Part shown: positions 1 to 6,712 of the stretch, in pieces
How positions within the stretch are numbered: the first letter of the stretch is position 1
Layout: every line of letters starts with the position of its first letter
Origin: Cytophagaceae bacterium
GTDB lineage: Bacteria > Bacteroidota > Bacteroidia > Cytophagales > Spirosomataceae
DNA: 7,849 bases
Direction: 5' to 3'
Assembly: GCA_947471105.1 (NCBI GenBank)
Contig: CANIYB010000101.1
Span: 1-7,849 of the forward strand
Translations under genes and position numbers: made by a program
Notes under the pieces: generated by a model
Databases searched by the model: none
The model's input: the letters and a program-made list of their open reading frames with translations, nothing else
Told to the model about the DNA's origin: nothing

Positions 1-561
1 CATTTATACACGGGTTTATTTATCACCTCGCATGATTCCATTCATGGTGTGGTCAGTACTCAATATCCAAAAATTAATGATGCCTTAGGGAAATTTTGTA
101 CGATTCTGTTTGCCTTTAATCAATATGGGAAATTGAAAACAAAGCATCATATGCATCATAAGCATGTGAACACAGAAAATGATCCTGATGTGCATCAAGG
201 AAATTTCTTTATTTGGTGGTTTAAATTCATGTGGCAATATGTAACATGGCAGCAAGTTTTAGCCATGGCGATCACCTACAATATGTTAAAAATTTGGTTC
301 CCCATGTGGAATTTGATTCTGATGTGGGAACTTCCTGCCATCTTAAGCACGTTGCAATTATTTTATTTTGGCACGTATTTACCGCATCGGGGTACGCATG
401 AAGAGGGGAATGCCCAACAATCCCGAAGTCAATCAAAAAATCATGTTTGGGCTTTTATTTCCTGCTATTTTTTTGGATATCATTATGAGCACCATGCCTA
501 TCCCTATTTGCCGTGGTGGAAATTACCCCTTGCTAAAGAGAAAACCTTAGAGACAGATTAA
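1..561 (+). CDS. crtW: Beta-carotene ketolase, CrtW type (5' end cut by window)
   Basis: The reading frame is open from base 1 and the true start lies outside the window; 186 residues are visible of roughly 230-260 usual for the family. CrtW is an integral-membrane di-iron oxygenase of the fatty acid desaturase superfamily that adds 4-keto groups to beta-ionone rings, leading to canthaxanthin or astaxanthin-like pigments. All histidine boxes expected of the visible part are present: HDSIH at visible residues 11-15, HHMHH at 49-53 and HYEHH at 161-165. FGTYLPHR (about 123-130) and the closing PYLPWWKLP are the signatures that separate CrtW ketolases from general desaturases and from CrtZ hydroxylases. 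Trp/Phe/Leu-rich stretches between the boxes fit membrane helices. Any upstream carotenoid genes lie outside the window. A GTG at 49 is internal and not a start, because the first histidine box lies before it. A divergent desaturase acting on another lipid is the main alternative. Confidence 0.86.
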   Translation, partial: HLYTGLFITSHDSIHGVVSTQYPKINDALGKFCTILFAFNQYGKLKTKHHMHHKHVNTENDPDVHQGNFFIWWFKFMWQYVTWQQVLAMAITYNMLKIWFPMWNLILMWELPAILSTLQLFYFGTYLPHRGTHEEGNAQQSRSQSKNHVWAFISCYFFGYHYEHHAYPYLPWWKLPLAKEKTLETD

Positions 562-580
562 AATAGCAGAATATTTTTTC

Positions 581-588
581 TAAATTTG
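581..588 (+). promoter_or_regulatory. Putative -7 promoter element for pyrH-frr
   Basis: TAAATTTG matches the Bacteroidota -7 consensus TAnnTTTG at every defined position. It lies in the 55-bp gap between crtW and pyrH, 28 bases before the pyrH ATG, giving an inferred leader of about 20-25 nt. No good TTG/TTTG -33 element stands 19-21 bases upstream, so the match is only half of a promoter. Because the surrounding DNA is AT-rich, a chance match is possible. Confidence 0.45.
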
Positions 589-616
589 TTTTCCAATTAT
601 CCTAAAACCTCTTTGA

Positions 617-1327
617 ATGAAAGACCCAAAATACAAAAGAATTCTGTTGAAACTTTCTGGAGAATCATTGTCGACCGACACAGAGGTAATAGATCCAACC
701 ATTCTTGGGCAATACGCTGAAGAAATAAGGCGAGTACATGATTTGGGTGTGGAAGTGGCTATCGTCATAGGTGGCGGAAATATATTTAGAGGGGCAAGTG
801 CTGCCAAAGCAGGGATTGATCGAGTGCAGGGCGATTACATGGGCATGTTAGCTACCGTAATCAATGGAATGGCCGTTCAGGCATCGCTTGAAAAACAAGG
901 ATTATATACACGCATGATGACCGCAATCAAAGTGGAAGCCGTATGCGAACCTTTCATTCGAAGAAGGGCGATGCGTCACTTAGAAAAAGGCAGGATTGTT
1001 ATTTTTGGTGCAGGTACAGGAAACCCTTATTTTACTACGGATTCTACTGCCTCATTGAGAGCGATTGAAATAGAAGCGGATGTGGTTTTAAAGGGAACTA
1101 GAGTAGATGGAGTATATACGGCTGATCCAGAAAAGGATCCCAAAGCTACCCGTTATACCCACTTAAGTTTTGCCGAGGCCATCGGCAAGGGATTAAAAAT
1201 AATGGATACAACGGCATTTACCTTATGCCAAGAAAATAAAGTTCCTATCATTGTATTTGACATGAACAAGACTGGCAATTTAGCTGCACTTGTATCTGGA
1301 GAAGACGTGGGAACATTAATTAGTTAA
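617..1327 (+). CDS. pyrH: UMP kinase (uridylate kinase)
   Basis: Phosphorylates UMP to UDP with ATP in the cytoplasm, a key step of de novo pyrimidine nucleotide synthesis. It belongs to the amino acid kinase fold, not the adenylate kinase fold. At 236 residues it has the full family length. Visible motifs are KLSGES at 12-17 (phosphate-binding Lys12), IGGGNIFRG at 51-59, the UMP-binding region around GDYMGMLATVINGMA (72-86), GAGTGNPYFTTD at 131-142 and KGTRVDGVYTADP at 159-171 (nucleotide binding). The ATG at 617 places KRILLKLSGE at the usual distance from the N terminus; no Shine-Dalgarno sequence precedes it, which is normal in this phylum. It is followed after 3 bases by frr, the conserved bacterial pyrH-frr pairing, so the two are almost certainly co-transcribed. 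Family members are usually hexameric and regulated by GTP and UTP; that is family knowledge, not visible here. Confidence 0.97.
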   Translation: MKDPKYKRILLKLSGESLSTDTEVIDPTILGQYAEEIRRVHDLGVEVAIVIGGGNIFRGASAAKAGIDRVQGDYMGMLATVINGMAVQASLEKQGLYTRMMTAIKVEAVCEPFIRRRAMRHLEKGRIVIFGAGTGNPYFTTDSTASLRAIEIEADVVLKGTRVDGVYTADPEKDPKATRYTHLSFAEAIGKGLKIMDTTAFTLCQENKVPIIVFDMNKTGNLAALVSGEDVGTLIS

Positions 1328-1330
1328 AAA

Positions 1331-1891
1331 ATGGAAGAATTAGAGTTTTATATTGAGGCATCACAAGAAACCATGGAGGGTGCCATCAAACATTTAAACA
1401 TTGAATTATCAAAAATTCGAGCAGGGAAGGCGAGCACTGCCATGTTAGAAGGTATCATGATCGACTATTATGGAATGCCGACTCCCTTAACTGGAGCTTC
1501 TTCGATAACAACTCCTGATGCAAGAACAATCGCAATTAAACCTTTTGAAAAAGGTATTTTTGGAGAGATTGAAAAAGCGATTCGTAATTCAAACTTAGGA
1601 TTAAATCCGATGAATGATGGTGAATTAATTAGACTTTCAATTCCTCCCTTAACGGAAGAAAGAAGACGTGATTTAGTTAAGCGTGTCAAACAAGAAATTG
1701 AAGTCGCAAAAATCAATGTCAGAAATGCCCGTCAAGATGGAAATAATAGCATCAAAAAACTCAAAGGCGATGGCGTTTCAGAAGATGATATCAAATCGTC
1801 TGAGGATAGAATTCAAAAAATGACTGACGGATTTATCTCGAAAATAGATGCTATTTTTGCCGATAAGGAAAAAGATATTATGTCGGTATAA
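1331..1891 (+). CDS. frr: Ribosome recycling factor
   Basis: Acts with EF-G after termination to split the post-termination ribosome into subunits. The 186 residues are the standard length. Family hallmarks are visible in order: the N-terminal helix with LSKIRAGKAS (26-35), the small beta domain starting near IMIDYYGMPTPL (42-53) with the conserved TPDARTIAIKPF run (61-72), AIRNSNLGLNP (83-93), then IPPLTEERRRDLVK (104-117) that opens the long C-terminal helices of the three-helix bundle, with KINVRNARQD further on. The start ATG lies 3 bases after the pyrH stop, so translation is probably coupled; no separate promoter or ribosome site is evident. Its stop codon lies 9 bases from the stop of the opposing patatin gene, which leaves no room for a conventional terminator between them. 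Confidence 0.97.
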   Translation: MEELEFYIEASQETMEGAIKHLNIELSKIRAGKASTAMLEGIMIDYYGMPTPLTGASSITTPDARTIAIKPFEKGIFGEIEKAIRNSNLGLNPMNDGELIRLSIPPLTEERRRDLVKRVKQEIEVAKINVRNARQDGNNSIKKLKGDGVSEDDIKSSEDRIQKMTDGFISKIDAIFADKEKDIMSV

Positions 1892-1900
1892 ACGGCAAAA
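1855..1900. repeat. 8-bp inverted repeat spanning the frr 3' end
   Basis: TTTTGCCG at 1855-1862 and CGGCAAAA at 1893-1900 are perfect reverse complements separated by 30 bases. The left arm is inside frr, the right arm fills the gap between the two converging genes, and the frr stop is in the loop. As RNA it could form an 8-bp stem on either strand. Neither strand shows a T-run directly after the stem, so it is not a classical intrinsic terminator. It may act as an RNA 3'-end stabiliser, or be chance. Confidence 0.35.
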
Positions 1901-2779
1901 TCAATCAATCTTAATGTCTTGACCTACTTGATAACCGAGTTCAAGCATTCGTCGAATATCCATTTTATTGAAATTTTGAATGTCAATGGTGAGTGGTTGG
2001 GGTGGTCGGATCGACTGAATATCAATGCTCGTATTGGAAATCATTACTTCTTTAATATCAGCATTTAGAATTTCGTTCACGGCAATGTCCATCACACGAT
2101 CCACTAATGCTAGTAAATCCCCGGAATCAAAATGTCCCCCTTCAATGGATTCCATGTGGCAGCTTATGCATACAATGTGGCTTGCACCATCGTCAACCGC
2201 TTTTTTAATGGGTGCCACATCGCGTAAACCTCCGTCTAAAAAGCTTCTACGCGTTTCTCCATGAATCTTAACCACCGGCATCAAAATAGGTACAGCTGAA
2301 GAGGCCATCAAATAATCAAGGAAATATTCTTCCGAGGTATCCACGTAATACATCGTTCCATCCATGATATTTACAGCACCTATTTTTAGGTCAATAGGGC
2401 TCGCATGTAAGTTGCGAATAGATAAAACCTCCGTTAATAAATTGCGCAAAGGCATTGTATCGACCAATCCTTTGAATTTTTTTCTCAGCGCTGATAGGCC
2501 TAATTGGAAAATATTAAATGGTTTTGATAAACTTTCAGGGCTTACAATTCTTGTTTCCCAAAAATCCCACAAGTCTTGAGAAGCTTGAGTGAATGAAATC
2601 GGTTCCCCCATAATCGCCTGCAAGCCCAATTGGTTCACAAAATAGGCCGCATTTAAGCTTCCGGCAGAAACGCCATAGACCGCATCAGGCTGATAACCTC
2701 GCTCCATCATAGCTTTCATAACTCCAGCTTGAAACGCTCCTTTTACTGATCCACCGGCAAGCACTAAAATGTTACTCAT
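1901..2779 (-). CDS. Patatin-like phospholipase family protein
   Basis: A predicted lipid acyl hydrolase of the patatin family, which uses a Ser-Asp dyad to cleave acyl esters of membrane or storage lipids. The 292-residue protein carries the nucleophile elbow GVSAG at 36-40 (Ser38), followed by a small-residue helix (SLNAAYF), and the DGG motif at 182-184 with Asp182 as the expected catalytic base. The oxyanion-hole glycine motif is at 9-14 and reads GGSVKG; the more usual form is GGGxRG or GGGxKG, so the third glycine is Ser here. SSAVP at 160-164 before the DGG block is also typical. There is no signal peptide or transmembrane segment, so the enzyme is probably cytoplasmic or peripheral to the membrane; it lacks the POTRA and barrel domains of secreted patatins such as PlpD. 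The ATG at 2779 directly precedes the first beta strand (SNILVLAGG), as expected. It shares an upstream region with the divergent polyprenyl synthase gene. The substrate cannot be read from the sequence. Confidence 0.9.
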   Translation of the reverse strand: MSNILVLAGGSVKGAFQAGVMKAMMERGYQPDAVYGVSAGSLNAAYFVNQLGLQAIMGEPISFTQASQDLWDFWETRIVSPESLSKPFNIFQLGLSALRKKFKGLVDTMPLRNLLTEVLSIRNLHASPIDLKIGAVNIMDGTMYYVDTSEEYFLDYLMASSAVPILMPVVKIHGETRRSFLDGGLRDVAPIKKAVDDGASHIVCISCHMESIEGGHFDSGDLLALVDRVMDIAVNEILNADIKEVMISNTSIDIQSIRPPQPLTIDIQNFNKMDIRRMLELGYQVGQDIKID

Positions 2780-2817
2780 AATGAAGCAATATTTAAAAAT
2801 GGAAAACGGATTATCCT

Positions 2818-2843
2818 AAATTGTGCTTAAATTTACACAATTT
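2818..2843. promoter_or_regulatory. Dyad with a bidirectional -7-like box in a divergent intergenic region
   Basis: AAATTGTG at 2818-2825 and CACAATTT at 2836-2843 form a perfect 8-bp inverted repeat with a 10-base spacer. The spacer contains TAAATTTA at 2828-2835, itself a perfect palindrome, which matches five of the six defined positions of TAnnTTTG on both strands. It could therefore place transcription starts about 30 bases before the polyprenyl synthase ATG at 2872 and about 40 bases before the patatin ATG at 2779. An operator overlapping a shared promoter is a reasonable inference. No clear -33 element was found for either direction. Confidence 0.35.
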
Positions 2844-2871
2844 CAAATATCCTCTAGAAAAGATTTCACCT

Positions 2872-3846
2872 ATGTCCTATTCGATCAGCTCTATTCAGGC
2901 CCCTATTGCGGAACCCATGAAGGAGTTTGAAGGAAAATTCAGGCAATTTATGAAGTCCAAAGTAATGCTTTTGGATACCATCATGAATTATATTGTCCAA
3001 AGAAAAGGGAAACAGATTAGACCCATGTTCGTTTTTTTAACAGCGGGATGTGTGGGGACAATCAGTGAAAAAACTTATCGTGGTGCGGCATTGATTGAAT
3101 TACTACATACGGCCACCCTCGTTCATGATGATGTGGTCGATGATTCAAACTACCGTAGAGGTTTTTTCTCCATCAATGCCATTTGGAAAAATAAAATAGC
3201 GGTCCTTGTGGGCGACTACCTCCTTTCAAAAGGTCTTTTATTGTCCGTAGAAAACAAAGATTTTGACTTACTTACATCGGTATCAACCGCAGTGAGGGAA
3301 ATGTCAGAGGGCGAGTTATTACAAATTGAAAAAGCGAGAAAATTAGATATTACAGAAGAGGTATATTTTGATATCATCACCAAAAAAACAGCTACGTTAA
3401 TTTCTGCTTGTTGCGCAGTGGGGGTACAATCCACAGAGGCCGATTCTCATTACGTAGAAATAGCTCGAAATTTTGGCGAAAAAGTCGGGATAGCCTTCCA
3501 AATCAAAGATGATCTTTTTGACTATGGAGATGCGGAAATTGGTAAACCTTTAGGGATCGATATTAAAGAAAAGAAAATGACCTTGCCATTGATCTATGCT
3601 TTGCAAAATACGACGAGGTCTACGAAAAAGCACATCATTCAACTCATTAAAAACGAATCAGAGAATCCTAAAAAAGTACGAGAGGTGATTGATTTTGTCA
3701 AATCCACTGGAGGGCTTCAATATGCCAATATGCGCATGAATGATTATGCCAGTGAAGCCCAGTTGCTATTGCAACAATTTCCAGAATCTAGCTTCCGAAA
3801 ATCTTTGGAAGACTTGATCAGCTATACCATCGAGCGAAATAAATAA
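2872..3846 (+). CDS. Polyprenyl diphosphate synthase, long-chain trans type (IspB-like)
   Basis: Condenses isopentenyl diphosphate units onto an allylic primer to give an all-trans prenyl diphosphate, most likely the menaquinone side-chain precursor. The 324-residue protein shows GKQIRP at 46-51, the first Asp-rich motif DDVVD at 86-90 followed by RRG, and the second Asp-rich motif DDLFD at 213-217 preceded by FQIK, then GKPLGIDIKEKKMTLP. The first motif is the uninterrupted DDxxD form, without the two-residue insertion of Pantoea-type CrtE. The residue five before it is Ala (HTATLVHDD) rather than an aromatic chain-length stop, as in octaprenyl-type enzymes, so I favour a long-chain product over FPP or GGPP. 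I chose ATG 2872. The frame is open upstream to a TTG at 2821, but that codon lies inside the inverted repeat, upstream of the -7-like box, and the extra 17 residues do not look like the family. Despite its nearness to crtW it is probably not the carotenoid GGPP synthase. Confidence 0.92.
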   Translation: MSYSISSIQAPIAEPMKEFEGKFRQFMKSKVMLLDTIMNYIVQRKGKQIRPMFVFLTAGCVGTISEKTYRGAALIELLHTATLVHDDVVDDSNYRRGFFSINAIWKNKIAVLVGDYLLSKGLLLSVENKDFDLLTSVSTAVREMSEGELLQIEKARKLDITEEVYFDIITKKTATLISACCAVGVQSTEADSHYVEIARNFGEKVGIAFQIKDDLFDYGDAEIGKPLGIDIKEKKMTLPLIYALQNTTRSTKKHIIQLIKNESENPKKVREVIDFVKSTGGLQYANMRMNDYASEAQLLLQQFPESSFRKSLEDLISYTIERNK

Positions 3847-3856
3847 AGATTTAGAC

Positions 3857-3888
3857 AAAAAAAAGAGAGACACTGATCTCTCTCTTTT
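3857..3888. terminator. Intrinsic terminator between convergent genes
   Basis: AAAAGAGAGA (3861-3870) and TCTCTCTTTT (3879-3888) form a perfect 10-bp stem around an 8-base loop. Seen from the minus strand the stem runs straight into eight Ts (the A-run 3857-3864), a strong signal for ending the TonB receptor transcript. On the plus strand only four Ts end the stem, so it also serves the polyprenyl synthase gene but more weakly. It lies in the 82-bp gap between the two converging stop codons and is best read as a shared bidirectional terminator. Confidence 0.8.
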
Positions 3889-3928
3889 AAACAATCTAAA
3901 ACTCTAATATTTTACAATCTTTCTAGTA

Positions 3929-6565
3929 TTATCTTGGACCTCCGCCTCCAAATCCACCGCCACCACTGTAGCCACCTCCGCCTCCACGGCCTCCACGATC
4001 ACCACCACCCATTCCAGGCATCATGGGTTGTGTAGGCGCAGGAGTTGCATCGCCACCACCATCTTTTTGATCGTCATTGCTAACTGATTTCTTTCTCTTT
4101 GTTGGATTGAAACTCATTTTTCCAAAACGGTACGATAAATTGATTTTGAAATTCATGTTTCGCATTACATTATTACTTTCTTGAGTAATTAAAGGCGTTT
4201 TAGTCTCACTATGAATCGTCATCCCATTCGTCAAGAAATTCTCCGCTCCAAAACCAATGCTACCCTTCTTGTTTTTGAAATCCTTTTTCAAACTTAAACT
4301 GTAAATTCCGAAACCTCCTTGAGTTCCTTGCAACATGATTTGGTTTGGACGATAGAAAGAGAATAACTGAGCACCCCAACCACTTCCTATGTTATAATTT
4401 CCAAATATCCTGAAATTAGATTGCAAGCCTTCATTGCTTGCATTCATTAATGGATCAGCAACATTGTTTTTCAAAACCATATAAGATAAGTCACCACCAC
4501 CACCAATCATCAATTTATTTGATAGATTCATGTTGATATTGATATTCATACCATAGGCATTCTCAACTCCAATATTCATCGATGTAGTTTTCACTGTATC
4601 ACCTACAACTGTTCTGATTTGATTAATGGCACCCGTATTATTTCGAACAAAAATGGCAGTAGAAATATAGGTTTGCTTCACGAACTTGCTATAATTGATT
4701 TCATAATTATTCGCATATTCAGGTGACAGATTTGGATTTCCCATGGAGATATTCAAAGGGTTCGTAGCATTTACGTTGGGATTCAAATTCTGAATACCAG
4801 GTCTTTGAATACGGCGATTGAAACTAAATCTCCAAGTACCTGACTTAAATGTCTTCGACATGTTGAAACTAGGAACTAAAACACCATAAGGAGGAATAGT
4901 CAAATTTTGACCTTCTTTTTTCAAGAAACTAGCCTCTATGTCTGTGTGCTCGTAACGACCACCCAACTTCATACTCCACTTACTTTTTGTACTTAAAGTA
5001 TAAGAGAAATAAGTACCCCAAATATTTTGGTTGTAATCAAACACGTTACTTGGCAAATTAGCTAAGTTAACTTTTGTATAGTTCGAAGGATCATTACCCG
5101 TTGGATTCAAGAATGATGCATAATCAGAATTCACTTGGCGACCGATAATCTTAGCTCCAAACTCAATCAATTGCATTTTTGTGATTGGTGTTTGATAATC
5201 TAACTGCAAAGTAGCCTCTTTATTCACTGAACCATTTATGTTTTTGATCGAGTTCATGATTTGACTCATGGAACTGCTTGGATTCATAATGTCATTGTAA
5301 AAATCATTTGAACGATTGTTATTGGACATCATCGCCAAAATACTGAACTCTTTTTGTGGTTTTTCAAATGTATGCGTATAGTCTACATTTAAATCAATGT
5401 TGGCCGACTCATCTAATGAATTCGTATTTCTCAAACTAAATAACTTATCATTTTTTACTTGGCGTAAACCATCACCCCAGCTATTTCCATTTCTAAAACC
5501 AATTCTTGATGAGGCCGTGATGGAGTTGAATTTATTAATATCCCAATCAAAACCCAATTGGTAATTACCAAACATTCCTGAACGTCTTGTATCAGAAGTC
5601 TGAACATTCCTAGTTAAAATACCGTTATTTGAAGTAGTTTGAATCGACTCAGAATGTCCACTTACATTATACTCAGACCGTCCAAAACCACCTAAAGTCA
5701 TTCCCCAGGTTTTGTTTCTGAAGTTTCCATTCATGGATAAATTAGAACCCCTCACTCCAGCTGATGAATCGAAAGAGAAAGTTAAACCTTGTAAAGTGTT
5801 TTTCTTAGTTACAATGTTAATGATACCTGCACTACCCTCAGCGTCATATTTCGCAGATGGAGAAGTGATTACCTCAACCGTCTTGATCATATCAGCAGGA
5901 ATTTGCTTTAACGCATCTGAAATACTAGATGCCAAAATAGTCGATGGCTTATTGTTAATTAAAACCTTTATGTTGGAAGAACCCCTCAAAGAAGGATTTC
6001 CGTCTAGGTCAACTGATAACATCGGAACTTTTTTAAGTACATCTGTTGCATCTCCTCCACGGTTTGTTTGATCTTTCTCAGCATTATAAACTGTTCTGTC
6101 AACTTTCTCTTCAATTAAGGCTCTTTGTCCTTCCACAGTAACTTCGGCAAGCATCTTGGTGTTAGAACCCATTCGGATCACACCTAAATCTTTGTCATCA
6201 TTTTTACTGCCGATTTCAATCGGAATGGTGATGCTATTATATCCTAAGAAGGAAGCAACCAATTTATAACTACCAACCGCAACTTTCGTGATGGTAAATT
6301 TACCTACTTGGTCAGCGACAGTTCCATCTACGGGTCTGCCTGTGGTTTTATTGATCAAAGCAACGGAAGCAAATTCAACAGGTTTCGAATCGGTTGAGTC
6401 CAAAAGGTAACCTACAATTTTGGCGGTTCCTTTAGGTGCAACTGGTGCAGCAACAGCTTCTTTTTTAGGTGCGGCTCCTGAAAAACCACCTAAACCAGTT
6501 GGTATCTGAGCATTTGAAATTTGAAAAGCTCCCAAAAGGGAAAATAAAAGAAATAATTTTTTCAT
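3929..6565 (-). CDS. TonB-dependent outer membrane receptor with carboxypeptidase-regulatory-like domain and glycine-rich tail
   Basis: An 878-residue outer membrane beta-barrel, probably importing an unidentified substrate with TonB-ExbBD energy. Residues 1-20 are a signal peptide (MKKLFLLF..., likely cleaved after SNA at 17-19). A low-complexity Gly/Ala/Pro linker follows (about 21-47), then a carboxypeptidase-regulatory-like beta-sandwich at about 48-132 (GYLLDSTDSKPVEFASVAL, GKFTI, GSYKLVASFLGY). The plug is at about 138-255, with DVLKKVPMLSVDLDGNPSLRG, INNKPS, QIPADMIKTVEVITSPSAKYDAEGSAGIINIVTKK. The rest is the barrel of the family often labelled outer membrane beta-barrel protein (PF14905-like); the last strand ends in KINLSYRFGKMSF at about residue 819. 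A hydrophilic tail of 59 residues follows: basic (PTKRKK), acidic/polar, then Gly-rich to the end. No SusD-type lipoprotein gene adjoins it, so it is not an evident SusCD glycan system. The N-terminal ATG at 6565 begins the signal peptide. I did not identify a TonB box, and the substrate is unknown. Confidence 0.9.
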   Translation of the reverse strand: MKKLFLLFSLLGAFQISNAQIPTGLGGFSGAAPKKEAVAAPVAPKGTAKIVGYLLDSTDSKPVEFASVALINKTTGRPVDGTVADQVGKFTITKVAVGSYKLVASFLGYNSITIPIEIGSKNDDKDLGVIRMGSNTKMLAEVTVEGQRALIEEKVDRTVYNAEKDQTNRGGDATDVLKKVPMLSVDLDGNPSLRGSSNIKVLINNKPSTILASSISDALKQIPADMIKTVEVITSPSAKYDAEGSAGIINIVTKKNTLQGLTFSFDSSAGVRGSNLSMNGNFRNKTWGMTLGGFGRSEYNVSGHSESIQTTSNNGILTRNVQTSDTRRSGMFGNYQLGFDWDINKFNSITASSRIGFRNGNSWGDGLRQVKNDKLFSLRNTNSLDESANIDLNVDYTHTFEKPQKEFSILAMMSNNNRSNDFYNDIMNPSSSMSQIMNSIKNINGSVNKEATLQLDYQTPITKMQLIEFGAKIIGRQVNSDYASFLNPTGNDPSNYTKVNLANLPSNVFDYNQNIWGTYFSYTLSTKSKWSMKLGGRYEHTDIEASFLKKEGQNLTIPPYGVLVPSFNMSKTFKSGTWRFSFNRRIQRPGIQNLNPNVNATNPLNISMGNPNLSPEYANNYEINYSKFVKQTYISTAIFVRNNTGAINQIRTVVGDTVKTTSMNIGVENAYGMNININMNLSNKLMIGGGGDLSYMVLKNNVADPLMNASNEGLQSNFRIFGNYNIGSGWGAQLFSFYRPNQIMLQGTQGGFGIYSLSLKKDFKNKKGSIGFGAENFLTNGMTIHSETKTPLITQESNNVMRNMNFKINLSYRFGKMSFNPTKRKKSVSNDDQKDGGGDATPAPTQPMMPGMGGGDRGGRGGGGGYSGGGGFGGGGPR
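3932..4018 (-). repeat. GGN-rich low-complexity stretch encoding the glycine-rich C-terminus
   Basis: On the minus strand the codons for residues 850-878 of the receptor are dominated by GGN glycine codons, interrupted by Arg, Asp, Tyr, Ser, Phe and Pro. The stretch forms an imperfect trinucleotide-like array (GGGDRGGRGGGGG then YSGGGGFGGGG). Codon use among the glycines is mixed, so it is not a pure microsatellite, but it could change length by recombination or slippage in steps of three without breaking the frame. Confidence 0.6.
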
Positions 6566-6712
6566 ATTTTGTTTGTTATGGCAATTCGCTCGATTTGAAA
6601 TCTTAAGTTTTTAAATCGTTCACAAAATTCTACCTTTATTAATTACACTCATATTATTTGCGACCAATTTGGTTAATTTGTAGGTCAATCAAAAAATCTA
6701 TTCACTGTTTTC
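6566..6712. promoter_or_regulatory. Divergent intergenic region between receptor and acetyltransferase genes
   Basis: The largest gap in the window, 147 bp and AT-rich, must hold promoters for both flanking genes. Plus-strand candidates for the -7 element are TACCTTTA (6631-6638) and TTAATTTG (6673-6680), each matching five of the six defined positions of TAnnTTTG. On the minus strand GAATTTTG (complement of 6623-6630) also matches five of six. None has a well-spaced TTG -33 element, so exact promoters are not assigned. No small gene or convincing hairpin was seen here. Confidence 0.3.

Noticed and set aside
49..561. GTG at 49 as the start of the ketolase gene
   Set aside because: The same frame is open to base 1 and encodes the first histidine box HDSIH before this codon, so the gene is simply cut by the window edge.
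568..580. AGAA...TTCT hairpin after crtW as a terminator
   Set aside because: The stem is only four pairs, AT-rich, and the T-run sits in the loop, not after the stem.
2025..2579. Plus-strand open frames opposite the patatin gene (2025-2264 and 2364-2579)
   Set aside because: They are antisense to conserved motifs of the patatin-like protein, and their translations resemble no known fold.
2821..2871. In-frame TTG at 2821 as an earlier start for the polyprenyl synthase
   Set aside because: It would add 17 residues with no family resemblance and place the start inside the inverted repeat, upstream of the likely promoter box. ATG 2872 fits better.
5712..6071. 119-codon plus-strand open frame inside the receptor gene
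   Set aside because: It lies wholly antisense to the conserved plug region of a clear gene and has no recognisable domain; it is a shadow frame.
3929..6565. SusC-like member of a polysaccharide utilisation locus
   Set aside because: There is no SusD-type lipoprotein, glycoside hydrolase or sigma/anti-sigma pair next to it; the neighbours converge on or diverge from it. The barrel resembles the PF14905-type family instead.
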